Counted from the stretch's first letter, positions 18,221 through 26,575 are shown. The stretch is 64,000 nucleotides of DNA from Scytolyngbya sp. HA4215-MV1 (GCA_019359045.1 JAHHIA010000010.1:186001-250000), one strand, 5' to 3'. Made by a program: numbers and translations. The notes: generated by a model not told the origin, from the letters alone.

Positions 18221-18541
18221 ATGGCGGCTGTTTTCATTCAAAATGAACCTGAATTTGATTCACTCTTGACAAGTGAGTCTTTGCTCGTGGTTGATTGCAC
18301 CGCAACCTGGTGTGGACCCTGCAAACTGGTGGCTCCGCTGATGGATCGTTTAGCAACTGATTATGGCGATCGTGCCAAAGTTTGCAAGTTGGATCTGGAT
18401 GAAAATAAAACAGTTGCCAAACGATTTGGTATTAAAAGTATTCCGGCGGTGATGTTTTTCAAGCAAGGTGAATTGCTGGAAACACTAGTTGGAGTCAAGC
18501 CCTATGAAGAATTTAGTAGCGCACTGGAACGAGCGCTGTAG
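18221..18541 (+). CDS. trxA: Thioredoxin
   Basis: 106 residues, the standard length. The active site is WCGPC at residues 30-34, followed by KLVAPLMDRL; the conserved cis-proline loop is KSIPAVMFFKQGE. I chose the ATG at 18221 because GAGGAAAG lies six bases upstream; the TTG at 18215 is also in frame. Thioredoxin reduces disulfides in cytoplasmic enzymes. It directly follows the broken ferredoxin, and the close spacing suggests they once formed an operon. Confidence 0.92.
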   Translation: MAAVFIQNEPEFDSLLTSESLLVVDCTATWCGPCKLVAPLMDRLATDYGDRAKVCKLDLDENKTVAKRFGIKSIPAVMFFKQGELLETLVGVKPYEEFSSALERAL

Positions 18542-18641
18542 CGGTTTTGCCAGTTTTCCAAACTTGACCATGGTCAAAAGCTCGTCTTGAGGTAGCATCT
18601 CAGGAGAAACGATCGTGTGGATAGTTCTCCTGAGGTTTGGC

Positions 18642-19412
18642 ATGGCACAGTTGCGGGCGTTGATTTTTGATGTGGATGGGACGCTGGCAGATACGGAGCG
18701 AGATGGACATCGGGTTGCTTTTAACCAGGCATTTGCGGTGTCGGGGCTGGATTGGCAATGGTCGATCGATCGCTATCGCGATTTGATTGAACAAATAGCT
18801 GGAGGCAAAGAGCGCATTCTGGCTTACCGGGAGCAGTATCATCCGACCTTTGTGCCAGAAACCGACCTCAAAACCTTTGCTGCCCAGCTTCATCAGTTGA
18901 AAACGGCTCAGTACAAGCAACTGCTGATGGCTGGCACTATTCCCTTACGCCCTGGTGTGCAGCGATTGCTGAAAGAAGCACTCGAACAGGAGATTCGCCT
19001 GGCGATCGCCACAACGAGTGCCCCTGCCAATGCGATCGCCTTGCTGGAACAGACTCTGGGTAGTGACTCGCCCACCTGGTTTGAGGTGATAGCGGCAGGC
19101 GATATTGTGCCTGTCAAAAAGCCTGCACCCGACATTTACCAATACGTTTTGCAGATTTTGGATTTGCCTGCGTCAGATTGTTTGGCGATCGAAGACTCGC
19201 AACAGGGACTCCTCGCCGCTCATCGGGCGGGGTTATCGACGGTGGTCACGGTCAATCCCTACACCCAGCACCAGGACTTTGCCCAGGCAGTGTTAGTCCT
19301 CGATCATCTAGGCGAACCCGACTGTCCTTTCACAGTTCTGGCAGGTGAGATAAAGGATGCAACCTATTTCGATATTGCTCTAGCCAGGACGATCGTCGCA
19401 TCGCAAGCCTAA
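18642..19412 (+). CDS. HAD-superfamily hydrolase, CbbY-like
   Basis: 256 residues from the ATG at 18642; the GTG at 18615 would add nine unconserved residues. HAD motif I is FDVDGTLADTERDGH (the aspartates at residues 10 and 12), motif II is the ATTSAP threonine/serine region, motif III is the lysine in VPVKKPAPDIYQYVL, and motif IV is CLAIEDSQQGLLAAHRAG. The DTERDGHRVAFNQAF cap sequence matches CbbY, a sugar-phosphate phosphatase (xylulose-1,5-bisphosphate in phototrophs). Substrate assignment is from the family. Confidence 0.88.
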   Translation: MAQLRALIFDVDGTLADTERDGHRVAFNQAFAVSGLDWQWSIDRYRDLIEQIAGGKERILAYREQYHPTFVPETDLKTFAAQLHQLKTAQYKQLLMAGTIPLRPGVQRLLKEALEQEIRLAIATTSAPANAIALLEQTLGSDSPTWFEVIAAGDIVPVKKPAPDIYQYVLQILDLPASDCLAIEDSQQGLLAAHRAGLSTVVTVNPYTQHQDFAQAVLVLDHLGEPDCPFTVLAGEIKDATYFDIALARTIVASQA

Positions 19413-19458
19413 CCCTCCTTTCCCTATCTCCCCATCTCCCTATCTCCCCATCCCCCCA
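19413..19458 (+). repeat. Pyrimidine-rich short tandem repeat
   Basis: A low-complexity CT-rich stretch made of degenerate copies of CCCTATCTCCCCAT lies between the convergent HAD and lipid-kinase genes. Such tracts are common in filamentous cyanobacterial spacers. It has no evident function. Confidence 0.6.
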
Positions 19459-20364
19459 TCACGCCCGATCACTCAACCCTGCCGTTGCACTTTGTCCAGG
19501 CACCATTACCTGCAACGATCGGGGAATCACGCGAAATCGGGCTGGCGTTTGGGTGGTGATTTCACCATCGGTATTAATGGGATGGGAGCGATAGGTACTC
19601 ACTTCAATTTCTTGCCCATGCCTGATATGAAAATTGGGCAAGGTCGCCTGTTTGCCCCAGCGTAGAGCGGGTAAGAGCGGTAGCATTTGCCACCAATGGT
19701 CAATTTCTAAGCTGTACAAATCTAACCGTTGATCATCAATCACGGCATCTTCTGCCACGGTCATACCGCCCCCATAGTAGCGTCCGTTGCCTACCACAAT
19801 TTGCACAGTACTGACTTTTGCCACTTCTTGCCGAATGCGAATTTCGGCAGCAAACGGACGGCTGCGCCACAACACTTGCAAGGCGGCAATGGCATAGGCA
19901 AAAACGCCCCAGCGTCGTTTGATTTCGTGACTGAGTTGTTCGGTGATTTGTACACTCAATCCTAAACTGGCGGCGTTGAAGAAGTATCTGCCATTCACCC
20001 AACCTAGGTCGATCGCGCGGGGTTGTCCCGTGGCAATGATGCGGCAAGCTTCGGGTAGGTTGGTGGGAATGCCCAAGGTACGTGCCAGGTCGTTGGCGGT
20101 GCCCAGGGGCAAAATGCCCAGGGGCAGGTCGGTGTTGACTAAGCCCTGTACAGCAGCATTCAGGGTGCCATCACCGCCGCCGACAATGACCAGGTCAACT
20201 TGCTGGCGGTAGTGCTGAATGGTTTCGGGGAGTTGGTCGGGATGTTCGGTAGATTGCTCTATCAGGTGCAATCCCAGGTCTTGCAGTTGGGCGATCGCGG
20301 CGGTAAGGGCGGCTTGTCCACGTCGTGCATGACGGTTCACCAACAGGAGGGCACGTTTGTTCAT
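19459..20364 (-). CDS. Diacylglycerol/lipid kinase family protein (YegS/DgkB-like)
   Basis: 301 residues. The nucleotide-binding signature of the DAGK catalytic domain is VIVGGGDGTLNAAVQGL (about residues 59-75), followed by LGILPLGTANDLARTLGIP. A second conserved stretch is YFFNAASLGLSVQITEQL. The C-terminal beta domain contains VVGNGRYYGGGMTVAEDAVI with DDQRLDLYSLE. These enzymes phosphorylate diacylglycerol or related lipids at the membrane. It converges with the HAD gene. Confidence 0.92.
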   Translation of the reverse strand: MNKRALLLVNRHARRGQAALTAAIAQLQDLGLHLIEQSTEHPDQLPETIQHYRQQVDLVIVGGGDGTLNAAVQGLVNTDLPLGILPLGTANDLARTLGIPTNLPEACRIIATGQPRAIDLGWVNGRYFFNAASLGLSVQITEQLSHEIKRRWGVFAYAIAALQVLWRSRPFAAEIRIRQEVAKVSTVQIVVGNGRYYGGGMTVAEDAVIDDQRLDLYSLEIDHWWQMLPLLPALRWGKQATLPNFHIRHGQEIEVSTYRSHPINTDGEITTQTPARFRVIPRSLQVMVPGQSATAGLSDRA

Positions 20365-20492
20365 GGGCTAATCATACCGTAGCAATTTTCTCTGTGATAG
20401 GGACGATAACGATTCTATTGGGATCGTGACCACCGTTCTCGATCGAGAGAACCGCGATATGTTAGAAGTAGCGCTGTCAGAAGGAAATCCCC

Positions 20493-21158
20493 ATGGTTCA
20501 GACCATTCCTGCCAATGAAGTCACGCTGCGCGATCTCAAGCAAGCGTTTGGGCTTCAGCCGTCTACTGATGCCACGTTTTTTTTGGAGGGGTCTGCGGTT
20601 GATATTCCTTTAACCGACGCAGAGCAACAATTTTTAGATCGCGTGAAAGCCAACTTTGTTGGTTTAATGGAAGATCCGCCCATGCTGGAGAATACCGTCA
20701 AGATGGTGGTGCTTGCGCCGTTATTGGATCTGGCAGGGTTCTATCACAAACCTTTTCGCATTGAAACAGAGACCAGCCTGGACATTACCACTGAAGATGA
20801 AGGGTTACTGATTCGAGGGCGCATTGACGTGCTGGTGCTGAATACTCGCTTGTGGATGCTGATGATCGAGTCAAAGCGAAGTGATTTTGCGGTGACACGG
20901 GCAATTCCCCAGGCCCTTGCTTATTTGCTGGGCAATCCGGAAACGACACAACCAACCTTTGGCATGATTACCAATGGGAATGAGTTTCTGTTTTTGAAGG
21001 CTACTCGTCAACCGATCGCTCAATATGCCAATTCCCGGTTGTTTTCGTTGGTGAATTCGGGCAATGAGCTTTATCTGATTTTGCAAATCTTGAAAGGGTT
21101 GGGACGACGAGTCGTGGATGGAAGTGGGACGATGAGCCTGGGCAGTGCGGGGACGTAG
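20493..21158 (+). CDS. Stand-alone HsdR-N-like PD-(D/E)XK nuclease-fold protein
   Basis: 221 residues. The central part GRIDVLVLNTRLWMLMIESK has the spacing D-x(n)-ExK of a PD-(D/E)XK nuclease, and QALAYLLGNP and GMITNGNEFLFLKA match the N-terminal domain of type I restriction R subunits. No helicase domain and no hsdM or hsdS gene is near, so this is the nuclease-like domain alone. Such orphans are common in cyanobacteria and are often annotated as restriction subunits. Whether it cuts DNA is unknown. It is the left edge of the accessory region. Confidence 0.8.
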   Translation: MVQTIPANEVTLRDLKQAFGLQPSTDATFFLEGSAVDIPLTDAEQQFLDRVKANFVGLMEDPPMLENTVKMVVLAPLLDLAGFYHKPFRIETETSLDITTEDEGLLIRGRIDVLVLNTRLWMLMIESKRSDFAVTRAIPQALAYLLGNPETTQPTFGMITNGNEFLFLKATRQPIAQYANSRLFSLVNSGNELYLILQILKGLGRRVVDGSGTMSLGSAGT

Positions 21159-21472
21159 GTCTGAAGTGGGTCGAGGTCGGTTGAAGGAGGGTGAATGCAG
21201 GTCTGGGGTAGAGCGGTGAATGTTTGAGGTGGGTGGACGCAGCATCAAGGGTGAAGCGATGAAGGTTGAGGTTGCGTCGATGAAGGTTGGTGCGGCGCTG
21301 ATGCAGGTCTGAGCTGGAGTGATGAAGCTTTGGGCTGCGGGGAGGTTGGGTTGGGGGTGGCGCGATGCATGCTGGGAGATGGGGCGAGAGGGTGGAAACT
21401 GTGACGACGAAGGTTGGCACTACGGGAACGATCGTTCAACCTTCGTCGTTGTACCGGGACAGTGGGCGGTGG
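21159..21472. repeat. G-rich degenerate repeat region with a 13-bp inverted repeat
   Basis: About 310 bp of G-rich plus strand with many imperfect copies of a GATGAAGGTTG-like unit (for example GATGAAGGTTGAGGTTG and GATGAAGGTTGGTGCGG). At its end is a perfect 13-bp inverted repeat, ACGACGAAGGTTG at 21404-21416 and CAACCTTCGTCGT at 21437-21449, whose arms carry the same core unit. Long open frames on the minus strand here are proline- and histidine-rich and look like artefacts of composition. It may act as a convergent termination region. Confidence 0.5.
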
Positions 21473-21964
21473 TTAGTTGGAGGATGCCACGAGTTCTGGG
21501 GCAGGTTTGGCGGGTTTGGTGCGGATGGCTTTGAATAAGGTGCCGAGTTGCTCGGCGATCGCTTTGAGTCCGGGGGTTTTCTTGGCAGCAGTTTTGACGT
21601 AGTCGTAAACGGTGAGGCTGCTGCTCATGGCTTCGCTGCCCACTGCCATCAGGGTATCGTCTACTTGCTCGGTGAGCTGGTTCAGGAGCATCAGCAGGTC
21701 GGAGAGGTCGTGGGTGAGGCGATAGTCGTTGTTGAAGCCGTTGAGGTCGAAGCTGGCTGGCAGAATGTTGGGATTGCTTTGGGCGGCTTTGAGGCTATTT
21801 TGCACGAAGGAAAGCCGTTTGTCGCCGAGTTTGTAGAGTCGTTTGCGCTCTTCCTGGCTGAGGGTGATGAGGAAGGGCATTTTGGTTTGGATGGTGGCGA
21901 TCGCTTGTTTGATCTCTTGCAGGTCGTTGTCGGTGAGGCTGGCGTTGATATCTTGGTAAGGCAT
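21473..21964 (-). CDS. Conserved hypothetical helical protein
   Basis: 163 residues from the ATG at 21964, which has GGGGGAA upstream; the start at 22030 adds 22 unlikely residues. No signal peptide or membrane segment. The sequence is mostly helical: LTDNDLQEIKQAIATIQTKM, EERKRLYKLGDKRLSFVQNS, and a C-terminal helix LGTLFKAIRTKPAKPAPELV. The compact MPYQDINASLTDNDLQ opening with a KLGDKR motif looks like a stand-alone family common in cyanobacteria. I cannot name its function. Confidence 0.7.
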   Translation of the reverse strand: MPYQDINASLTDNDLQEIKQAIATIQTKMPFLITLSQEERKRLYKLGDKRLSFVQNSLKAAQSNPNILPASFDLNGFNNDYRLTHDLSDLLMLLNQLTEQVDDTLMAVGSEAMSSSLTVYDYVKTAAKKTPGLKAIAEQLGTLFKAIRTKPAKPAPELVASSN

Positions 21965-22042
21965 TGTAGGTTCCCCCGATGGATAATTAGGTTGACTGTA
22001 GCGTTCCCTTTTATCGACGGGTGGCAACAATTTCTGAAACTT

Positions 22043-22427
22043 GTGGCGGCTGAGCGAAATGGTGAAAAGATTGCGATTGCGATCAAGAGCTTTTTGGGTT
22101 CATCTGCTATCAAAGAGTTTCATCTGGCTTTGGGACATCTGATCGAGCCTAGGTCGGGTTGTGATCCTCCCTAGCCCTCCTTAAAAAGGAGGGAACCAGA
22201 TCAGAAGTCCCCCTTTTTAAGGGGGATTTAGGGGGATCATATTTCTCGCTACTTGCGAAAGGACTTTTAAAACATCCCCTAAGGTAGAATCCGATCGAGT
22301 ACTGTATCTGGCGGTTCCAGAAGATGTCTATTTTGAGTTTTTTTTAGATGAGTTTATTCAACAGGCAGTGGAGAGCTATCAGTTAAAGCTCATTGTATTT
22401 AATGCAGTCCAAGAGGTGATCATTATT
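22043..22427 (+). pseudogene. xisH: xisH (fdxN-element excision controlling factor) remnant, interrupted by MITE-like repeat
   Basis: Two pieces of one XisH-like protein flank a repeat. The first (22043 to about 22150) reads VAAERNGEKIAIAIKSFLGS then SAIKEFHLALGHLIE, the central PD-(D/E)XK-like core. The second (22284-22427), in another frame, reads VESDRVLYLAVPEDVYFEFF then QLKLIVFNAVQEVIII, the C-terminal part. The start of the gene is missing. The second part now runs in frame into xisI with no stop. XisH and XisI were first linked to heterocyst-specific DNA excision, but the pair is widespread in cyanobacteria without that role. Confidence 0.82.
22163..22279 (+). repeat. MITE-like element, left end missing, inside xisH
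   Basis: These 117 bases align without gaps to 16604-16720 of the full-length copy, including both TTAAAAA- or TTTTTAA-centred palindromes and the GCTACTTGCGAAAGGACTTT block. The right terminal repeat TTTTAAAACATCCCC is present; the 44-base left segment seen in the other copy is absent. Its place between the two halves of xisH shows that insertion (perhaps followed by a deletion) inactivated that gene. Confidence 0.8.
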
Positions 22428-22783
22428 ATGGAAGAGCTAGATCACCGTAAGCTAATTCAAGATTTGTTGAAGGAACACGCTCGTGACTTGGGCAGAGCTG
22501 AGGCGATTGAAACTCAACTCTTTTTTGATACTGAGAATAATCACTACCAGCTATTGTATGTGGGTTGGAATGGCGAGAAGCGAGTTTATGCTTGTCCCAT
22601 CCATGTCGATTTAAAGATGGAAAAATCTGGATTCAACAAGATGGAAAAATCTGGATTCAACGCGATTTTACGGAAGTAGGAATCGCCCAACAACTGATGG
22701 AACGAGGTGTACTTAAGTTAGAGATTGTCCTCAGTTTTCGATCTCCGTTTGTTCGGCAGTTTAGTGACTTTGCGATCGCTTGA
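22428..22783 (+). pseudogene. xisI: xisI (fdxN-element excision controlling factor), frameshifted
   Basis: The gene opens at the ATG at 22428 (MEELDHRKLIQDLLKEHARD) and shows the XisI core LFFDTENNHYQLLYVGWNGE and YACPIHVDLK. One base is then missing after TTTAAA near 22613. The true ending continues in another frame (DGKIWIQRDFTEVGIAQQLM, then FRSPFVRQFSDFAIA) to 22783. A 24-bp in-frame duplication sits just after the break. Without the frameshift the protein would be about 118 residues, near the normal length. Confidence 0.82.
22614..22661 (+). repeat. Perfect 24-bp tandem duplication in xisI
   Basis: Two exact adjacent copies of a 24-bp unit (starting AAGATGGAAAAATCTGG) at 22614-22637 and 22638-22661. 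In the ancestral frame it repeats D-G-K-I-W-I-Q once more than the family has. Confidence 0.9.
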
Positions 22784-22955
22784 TGCAGTCTTCCCGTTGC
22801 CGGGGATATCTCACGGTTCCAAGATCTGCGATCGCCCAGATCAGGTTCCCATTGAGGTTCGTGGCGCTGGCAGGGAGCAAGACATCCCAAAATCAGCAAT
22901 CGACTTATTCTCCGTAGCTTGTTAAAACTGAAGGGAGAACTGCTGTTGCGCTCCC

Positions 22956-25900
22956 ATGACCAAAGACGAATTGCTGAAGCTGATCGATCGGGCTGCTAAA
23001 GAAGGCTGGAAAGAACTGAACCTCCGCTCCAACCAACTGAGCCAGCTGCCGCCTGAGATCGGTCAGTTGGCTAGTTTGCAAAGCCTCTACCTCCGCTCTA
23101 ACCAACTGAGCCGACTACCGCCTGAGATCGGTCAGTTGGCGAATTTGCAAAGCCTCTCCCTCATTTCCAACCAGCTGAGCCAGCTGCCGCCTGAGATCGG
23201 TCAGTTGGCGAATTTACAAAGCCTCGACCTCAGCGACAACCCACTCAGCAGTCTACCACCTGAAATCGTTCAGTTGGCGAATTTGCAAAGCCTCTCTCTC
23301 CGCTCCAATCAACTGAGCCGGCTGCCGCCTGAGATCGGTCAGTTGGTAAATTTGCAAAGTCTTGACCTCCGCTACAACCAACTGAGCCGGCTGCCGCCTG
23401 AGATCATTCAGTTAGCAAATTTGCAAAGCCTCTACCTCAGTGACAACCAACTCAGCCGGCTGCCACCTGAGATCTTTCAGTTAGCGAATTTGCAACGCCT
23501 CTACCTCAGCGACAACCAACTGAGCAGTCTGCCACCTGAGATTGGTCAGTTGGCGAATTTGCAAAGCCTTTACCTTAGCGACAACCCACTGAGCCGGCTG
23601 CCACCTGAGATCGTTCAGTTGGTAAATTTGCAAAGTCTTGACCTCAGCGACAACCAACTGAGCAGTCTGCCACCTGAGATTGGTCAGTTAGCGAATTTGC
23701 AAAGCCTTTACCTCAGCGACAACCAACTGAGCAGCCTGCCGCCTGAAATTGGTCGGTTGTCAAATTTGCAAAGCCTCGACCTCCGCTCTAACCAACTAAG
23801 CAGCCTGCCGCTTGAGATCGGTCAGTTGACGAATTTGCAAAGCCTCTCTCTCCGATCCAACCAACTGAGCAGCTTGCCGCCTGAGATCGGTCAGTTAGCA
23901 AATTTGCAAAGCCTCGACCTCCGCTCCAACCAACTGAGCAGTCTGCCGTCTACGATCGTTCAGTTGGCGAATTTACAAAGCCTCGATCTCCGCTCAAACT
24001 CAAACTTGGCAGATCCGCCACCAGAAATTGTCCAGAAAGGAACTCGAGAAATTCTCAATTACTTCAGGCAACAGTTGGAGCAGGGGCAAGACTACCTGTA
24101 TGAAGCCAAGTTTTTGATTGTTGGGGAGGGGGGGGCGGGCAAGACCTCTCTGGCGAAAAAGATTGAAAGCAGTGGTTATGATCTGGACGCGCAAGAGGCA
24201 ACCACCGAAGGAATTGATGTGATCCGGTGGGATTTTGTCCTGGCGGGTGGTCAGACTTTCCGAGCCAATATCTGGGACTTTGGCGGACAGGAGATCTACC
24301 ATGCCACCCATCAGTTCTTTCTGACCAAACGCTCTCTCTATGCCCTGGTGGTTGATACCCGCCAGGACAACACCGACCTCTACTACTGGCTCAAAGTCGT
24401 AGAACTGCTCAGCGACAACAGCCCGGTTTTGATCATCAAGAATGAAAAACAAGACCGCACTTGCGAAGTGAACGAACGGGCATTGCGGGGGGAGTTTACC
24501 AATCTGGTGAGAGTTCTCCCCACCAATCTGGCAACCAATCGGGGGCTAAGCGATATTGTTCATGCCATCCAACATGCCATCAGCCACCTGGCGCATGTTG
24601 GCACACCACTACCCAAAAAATGGGTCGATGTTCGCAAAAGGCTGGAAACTGATGAGCGCAACTATATCTCTTTAGAAGAATACTTTGGTATTTGTCAGGC
24701 AAATGGCTTTGAACGCCGCCCCGACCAATTGCAACTCAGCGACTATCTCCATGATCTGGGGGTTTGTCTGCATTTTCAAAGCGATCCAGTGTTGAAAAAA
24801 GTCTTGATTCTGAAACCAGAGTGGGGCACCGCAGCCGTTTACAAAGCTCTTGATACTCAACAAGTCAGAGAGAATCTAGGTCGTTTCAGTCGTGCTCAGC
24901 TAGACCAAATCTGGCGTGACAATGAGTATACCGAGATGCGCGACGAGCTACTGCACCTGATGATGCGCTTCAAGCTCTGCTATCAAATCCCCGGTACGGA
25001 AGACCAATACATCGCCCCCCAATTGCTTGCGATCGACGCACCCGACTACGACTGGGACGACTCCGACAATCTGCTGCTGCGCTATCACTACGAATTCATG
25101 CCCAAAGGCATCCTCACCCGGTTCATTGTCGAGATGCACCGCTTTATTGAACAGCAGCAATTGGTTTGGAAAAACGGCGTTGTCCTTAACAATGGCACTG
25201 CCAGAGCCGAAGTGATAGAGCGATATCACAAAGGTGAAATTCACATCCGGGTCAGTGGCAATCGCAAAAAAGACCTGCTTACCGTGGTCAGTCACGAACT
25301 CGACCAAATCAATGCTTCCTACGAGCGATTGCAAGACAAGTGCAAAAAGCTGATTCCCTGTAACTGCAAAACTTGCATCGGCAAACCCTCTCCCTACTTC
25401 CATCCCCTAGACTTACTCCATCGCGCTCTGGATAGCCGCAACTATCAAGTCCAGTGTCAATCCAGCTTTGAGATGATAGACCCCCGACGGCTCATCCTGG
25501 ATATCAGTGATTCCCTCGATCGTTTAGAGACCCGCCCAATGAGTTCCCAAACCCCCAGTCCCGACAATCCCCCCGCTTCCCTGGAAGACCGCACCCAAGG
25601 CTGGCAAGAACAGACCCTCGCAACCAAAGAGATCTTTATCTCCTACGCCTGGAAGACCGAAAGCGAAGACATCGCCAACCAGATCGATCGCGCCTTTCAA
25701 GCCAAAGGCATCACGATCGTGCGTGACAAACGTGACCTGGGTTTCAAAGGACTAATCAAAGAATTCATGCAAGAAATCGGGCGTGGCAAATGCGTCATTG
25801 CCGTAATTGATGACAAATATCTCAAATCTCCCAACTGCATGTTCGAGCTAATGCAAGTGGCAGAGAACGGCAACTTGTACGATCGCATCTTCCCCGTCGT

Positions 25901-26180
25901 CCTGCCCAGCGCCAAAATCTATCGAGCCAGCGATCGCCTCCGATACATCCGCCACTGGCAAACCGAAACCGACACCTTAAATAAAGAACTACAAGAGTTT
26001 GGCAATGCAGTCAACGTCAGCAGCATTCAAGCAGAACTGAATCTGTATGCAGGCATCCGCAGCACAATCGATCGGCTCACCGATTTCCTCAAAAACATGA
26101 ACACCCTCACCGTAGAGATGCATCAAGAAGCGCAGTTTGAAGACATCATTCAAGCCATTGAGCAAAAGTTAAATGATTAG
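22956..26180 (+). CDS. Roco protein: LRR - Roc GTPase - COR - TIR
   Basis: 1074 residues in one open frame. Residues about 19-365 are fourteen 23-residue leucine-rich repeats of the form SLxLRSNQLSxLPPEIGQLANLQ plus a degenerate fifteenth. The Roc GTPase has a P-loop GEGGAGKTS (390-398), DFGGQE (441-446) and NEKQD (496-500). COR follows, about 545-800, and ends in a Cys-rich CNCKTCIGK motif. A linker of about 80 residues leads to a TIR domain (891 to about 1030) opening KEIFISYAW, with a candidate catalytic glutamate at 964 in NCMFEL. LRRs would sense, Roc-COR would switch, and TIR would act, perhaps as an NAD+ hydrolase; that chain is inferred. It stands alone with decayed genes on both sides. 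Confidence 0.9.
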   Translation: MTKDELLKLIDRAAKEGWKELNLRSNQLSQLPPEIGQLASLQSLYLRSNQLSRLPPEIGQLANLQSLSLISNQLSQLPPEIGQLANLQSLDLSDNPLSSLPPEIVQLANLQSLSLRSNQLSRLPPEIGQLVNLQSLDLRYNQLSRLPPEIIQLANLQSLYLSDNQLSRLPPEIFQLANLQRLYLSDNQLSSLPPEIGQLANLQSLYLSDNPLSRLPPEIVQLVNLQSLDLSDNQLSSLPPEIGQLANLQSLYLSDNQLSSLPPEIGRLSNLQSLDLRSNQLSSLPLEIGQLTNLQSLSLRSNQLSSLPPEIGQLANLQSLDLRSNQLSSLPSTIVQLANLQSLDLRSNSNLADPPPEIVQKGTREILNYFRQQLEQGQDYLYEAKFLIVGEGGAGKTSLAKKIESSGYDLDAQEATTEGIDVIRWDFVLAGGQTFRANIWDFGGQEIYHATHQFFLTKRSLYALVVDTRQDNTDLYYWLKVVELLSDNSPVLIIKNEKQDRTCEVNERALRGEFTNLVRVLPTNLATNRGLSDIVHAIQHAISHLAHVGTPLPKKWVDVRKRLETDERNYISLEEYFGICQANGFERRPDQLQLSDYLHDLGVCLHFQSDPVLKKVLILKPEWGTAAVYKALDTQQVRENLGRFSRAQLDQIWRDNEYTEMRDELLHLMMRFKLCYQIPGTEDQYIAPQLLAIDAPDYDWDDSDNLLLRYHYEFMPKGILTRFIVEMHRFIEQQQLVWKNGVVLNNGTARAEVIERYHKGEIHIRVSGNRKKDLLTVVSHELDQINASYERLQDKCKKLIPCNCKTCIGKPSPYFHPLDLLHRALDSRNYQVQCQSSFEMIDPRRLILDISDSLDRLETRPMSSQTPSPDNPPASLEDRTQGWQEQTLATKEIFISYAWKTESEDIANQIDRAFQAKGITIVRDKRDLGFKGLIKEFMQEIGRGKCVIAVIDDKYLKSPNCMFELMQVAENGNLYDRIFPVVLPSAKIYRASDRLRYIRHWQTETDTLNKELQEFGNAVNVSSIQAELNLYAGIRSTIDRLTDFLKNMNTLTVEMHQEAQFEDIIQAIEQKLND

Positions 26181-26259
26181 AGCCAAAAGGCTTGATGCGC
26201 TCTTGACGACAATCTGGTTGATACACTAAAAACAACGCAGTTCTGCTCAAGGATTCGTG

Positions 26260-26575
26260 ATGGCTGCTGAAACCTCCTCCCGCTACGTCACCCGAAATAC
26301 CGAAATTTTGGGCGGAGAACCCATCATCGCTGGCACTCGTACCTCTATCCGTTCCATCGTCGGATTGTGGAGACTCGGCATTATGCCCGAAGAAATTCCG
26401 ACCCATTTCCCCCATCTCACCCTGGCACAAGTAATTCGATGCTTTGAGTTTCTATCTCGATAATCAAGCCGAGATCAACGAGTATATCGATCGCAATCAG
26501 GTGCCTGATGAACGAGTACATCCCTCTGTAAAAGGTTTTGGGGATATTGTGAAAAAGGTTTTGGGGATATTGTGA
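26260..26575 (+). pseudogene. DUF433 (VapB-type antitoxin-like) gene, frameshifted
   Basis: The first frame gives the DUF433 core: ITRNTEILGGEP-like YVTRNTEILGGEPIIAGTRT, SIRSIVGLWRLGIMPEEI, THFPHLTLAQV. An extra A at about 26434 then breaks the frame and a stop comes at 26461. The expected ending DALSFYLDNQAEINEYIDRN and VPDERVHPSVKG continues in the next frame to the TGA at 26573. DUF433 proteins usually precede a PIN-like DUF5615 toxin gene. No such gene is recognisable downstream, so this is probably a remnant of a toxin-antitoxin pair. Confidence 0.78.
26530..26575 (+). repeat. Perfect 23-bp tandem duplication at the end of the DUF433 remnant
   Basis: A 23-bp unit (starting AAAAGGTTTTGGGG) occurs twice without change at 26530-26552 and 26553-26575. 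It resembles the 24-bp duplication in xisI in size, not in sequence. Confidence 0.9.

Noticed and set aside
20871-21439. Overlapping minus-strand open frames rich in Pro, His, Ser and Arg
   Set aside because: They lie in the degenerate G-rich repeat region and inside the HsdR-like gene; the amino acid bias is just composition.
21548-22174. 208-residue plus-strand open frame
   Set aside because: Its first 150 residues are antisense to the hypothetical gene at 21473-21964. Only the last 45 codons are genuine, as the xisH fragment.
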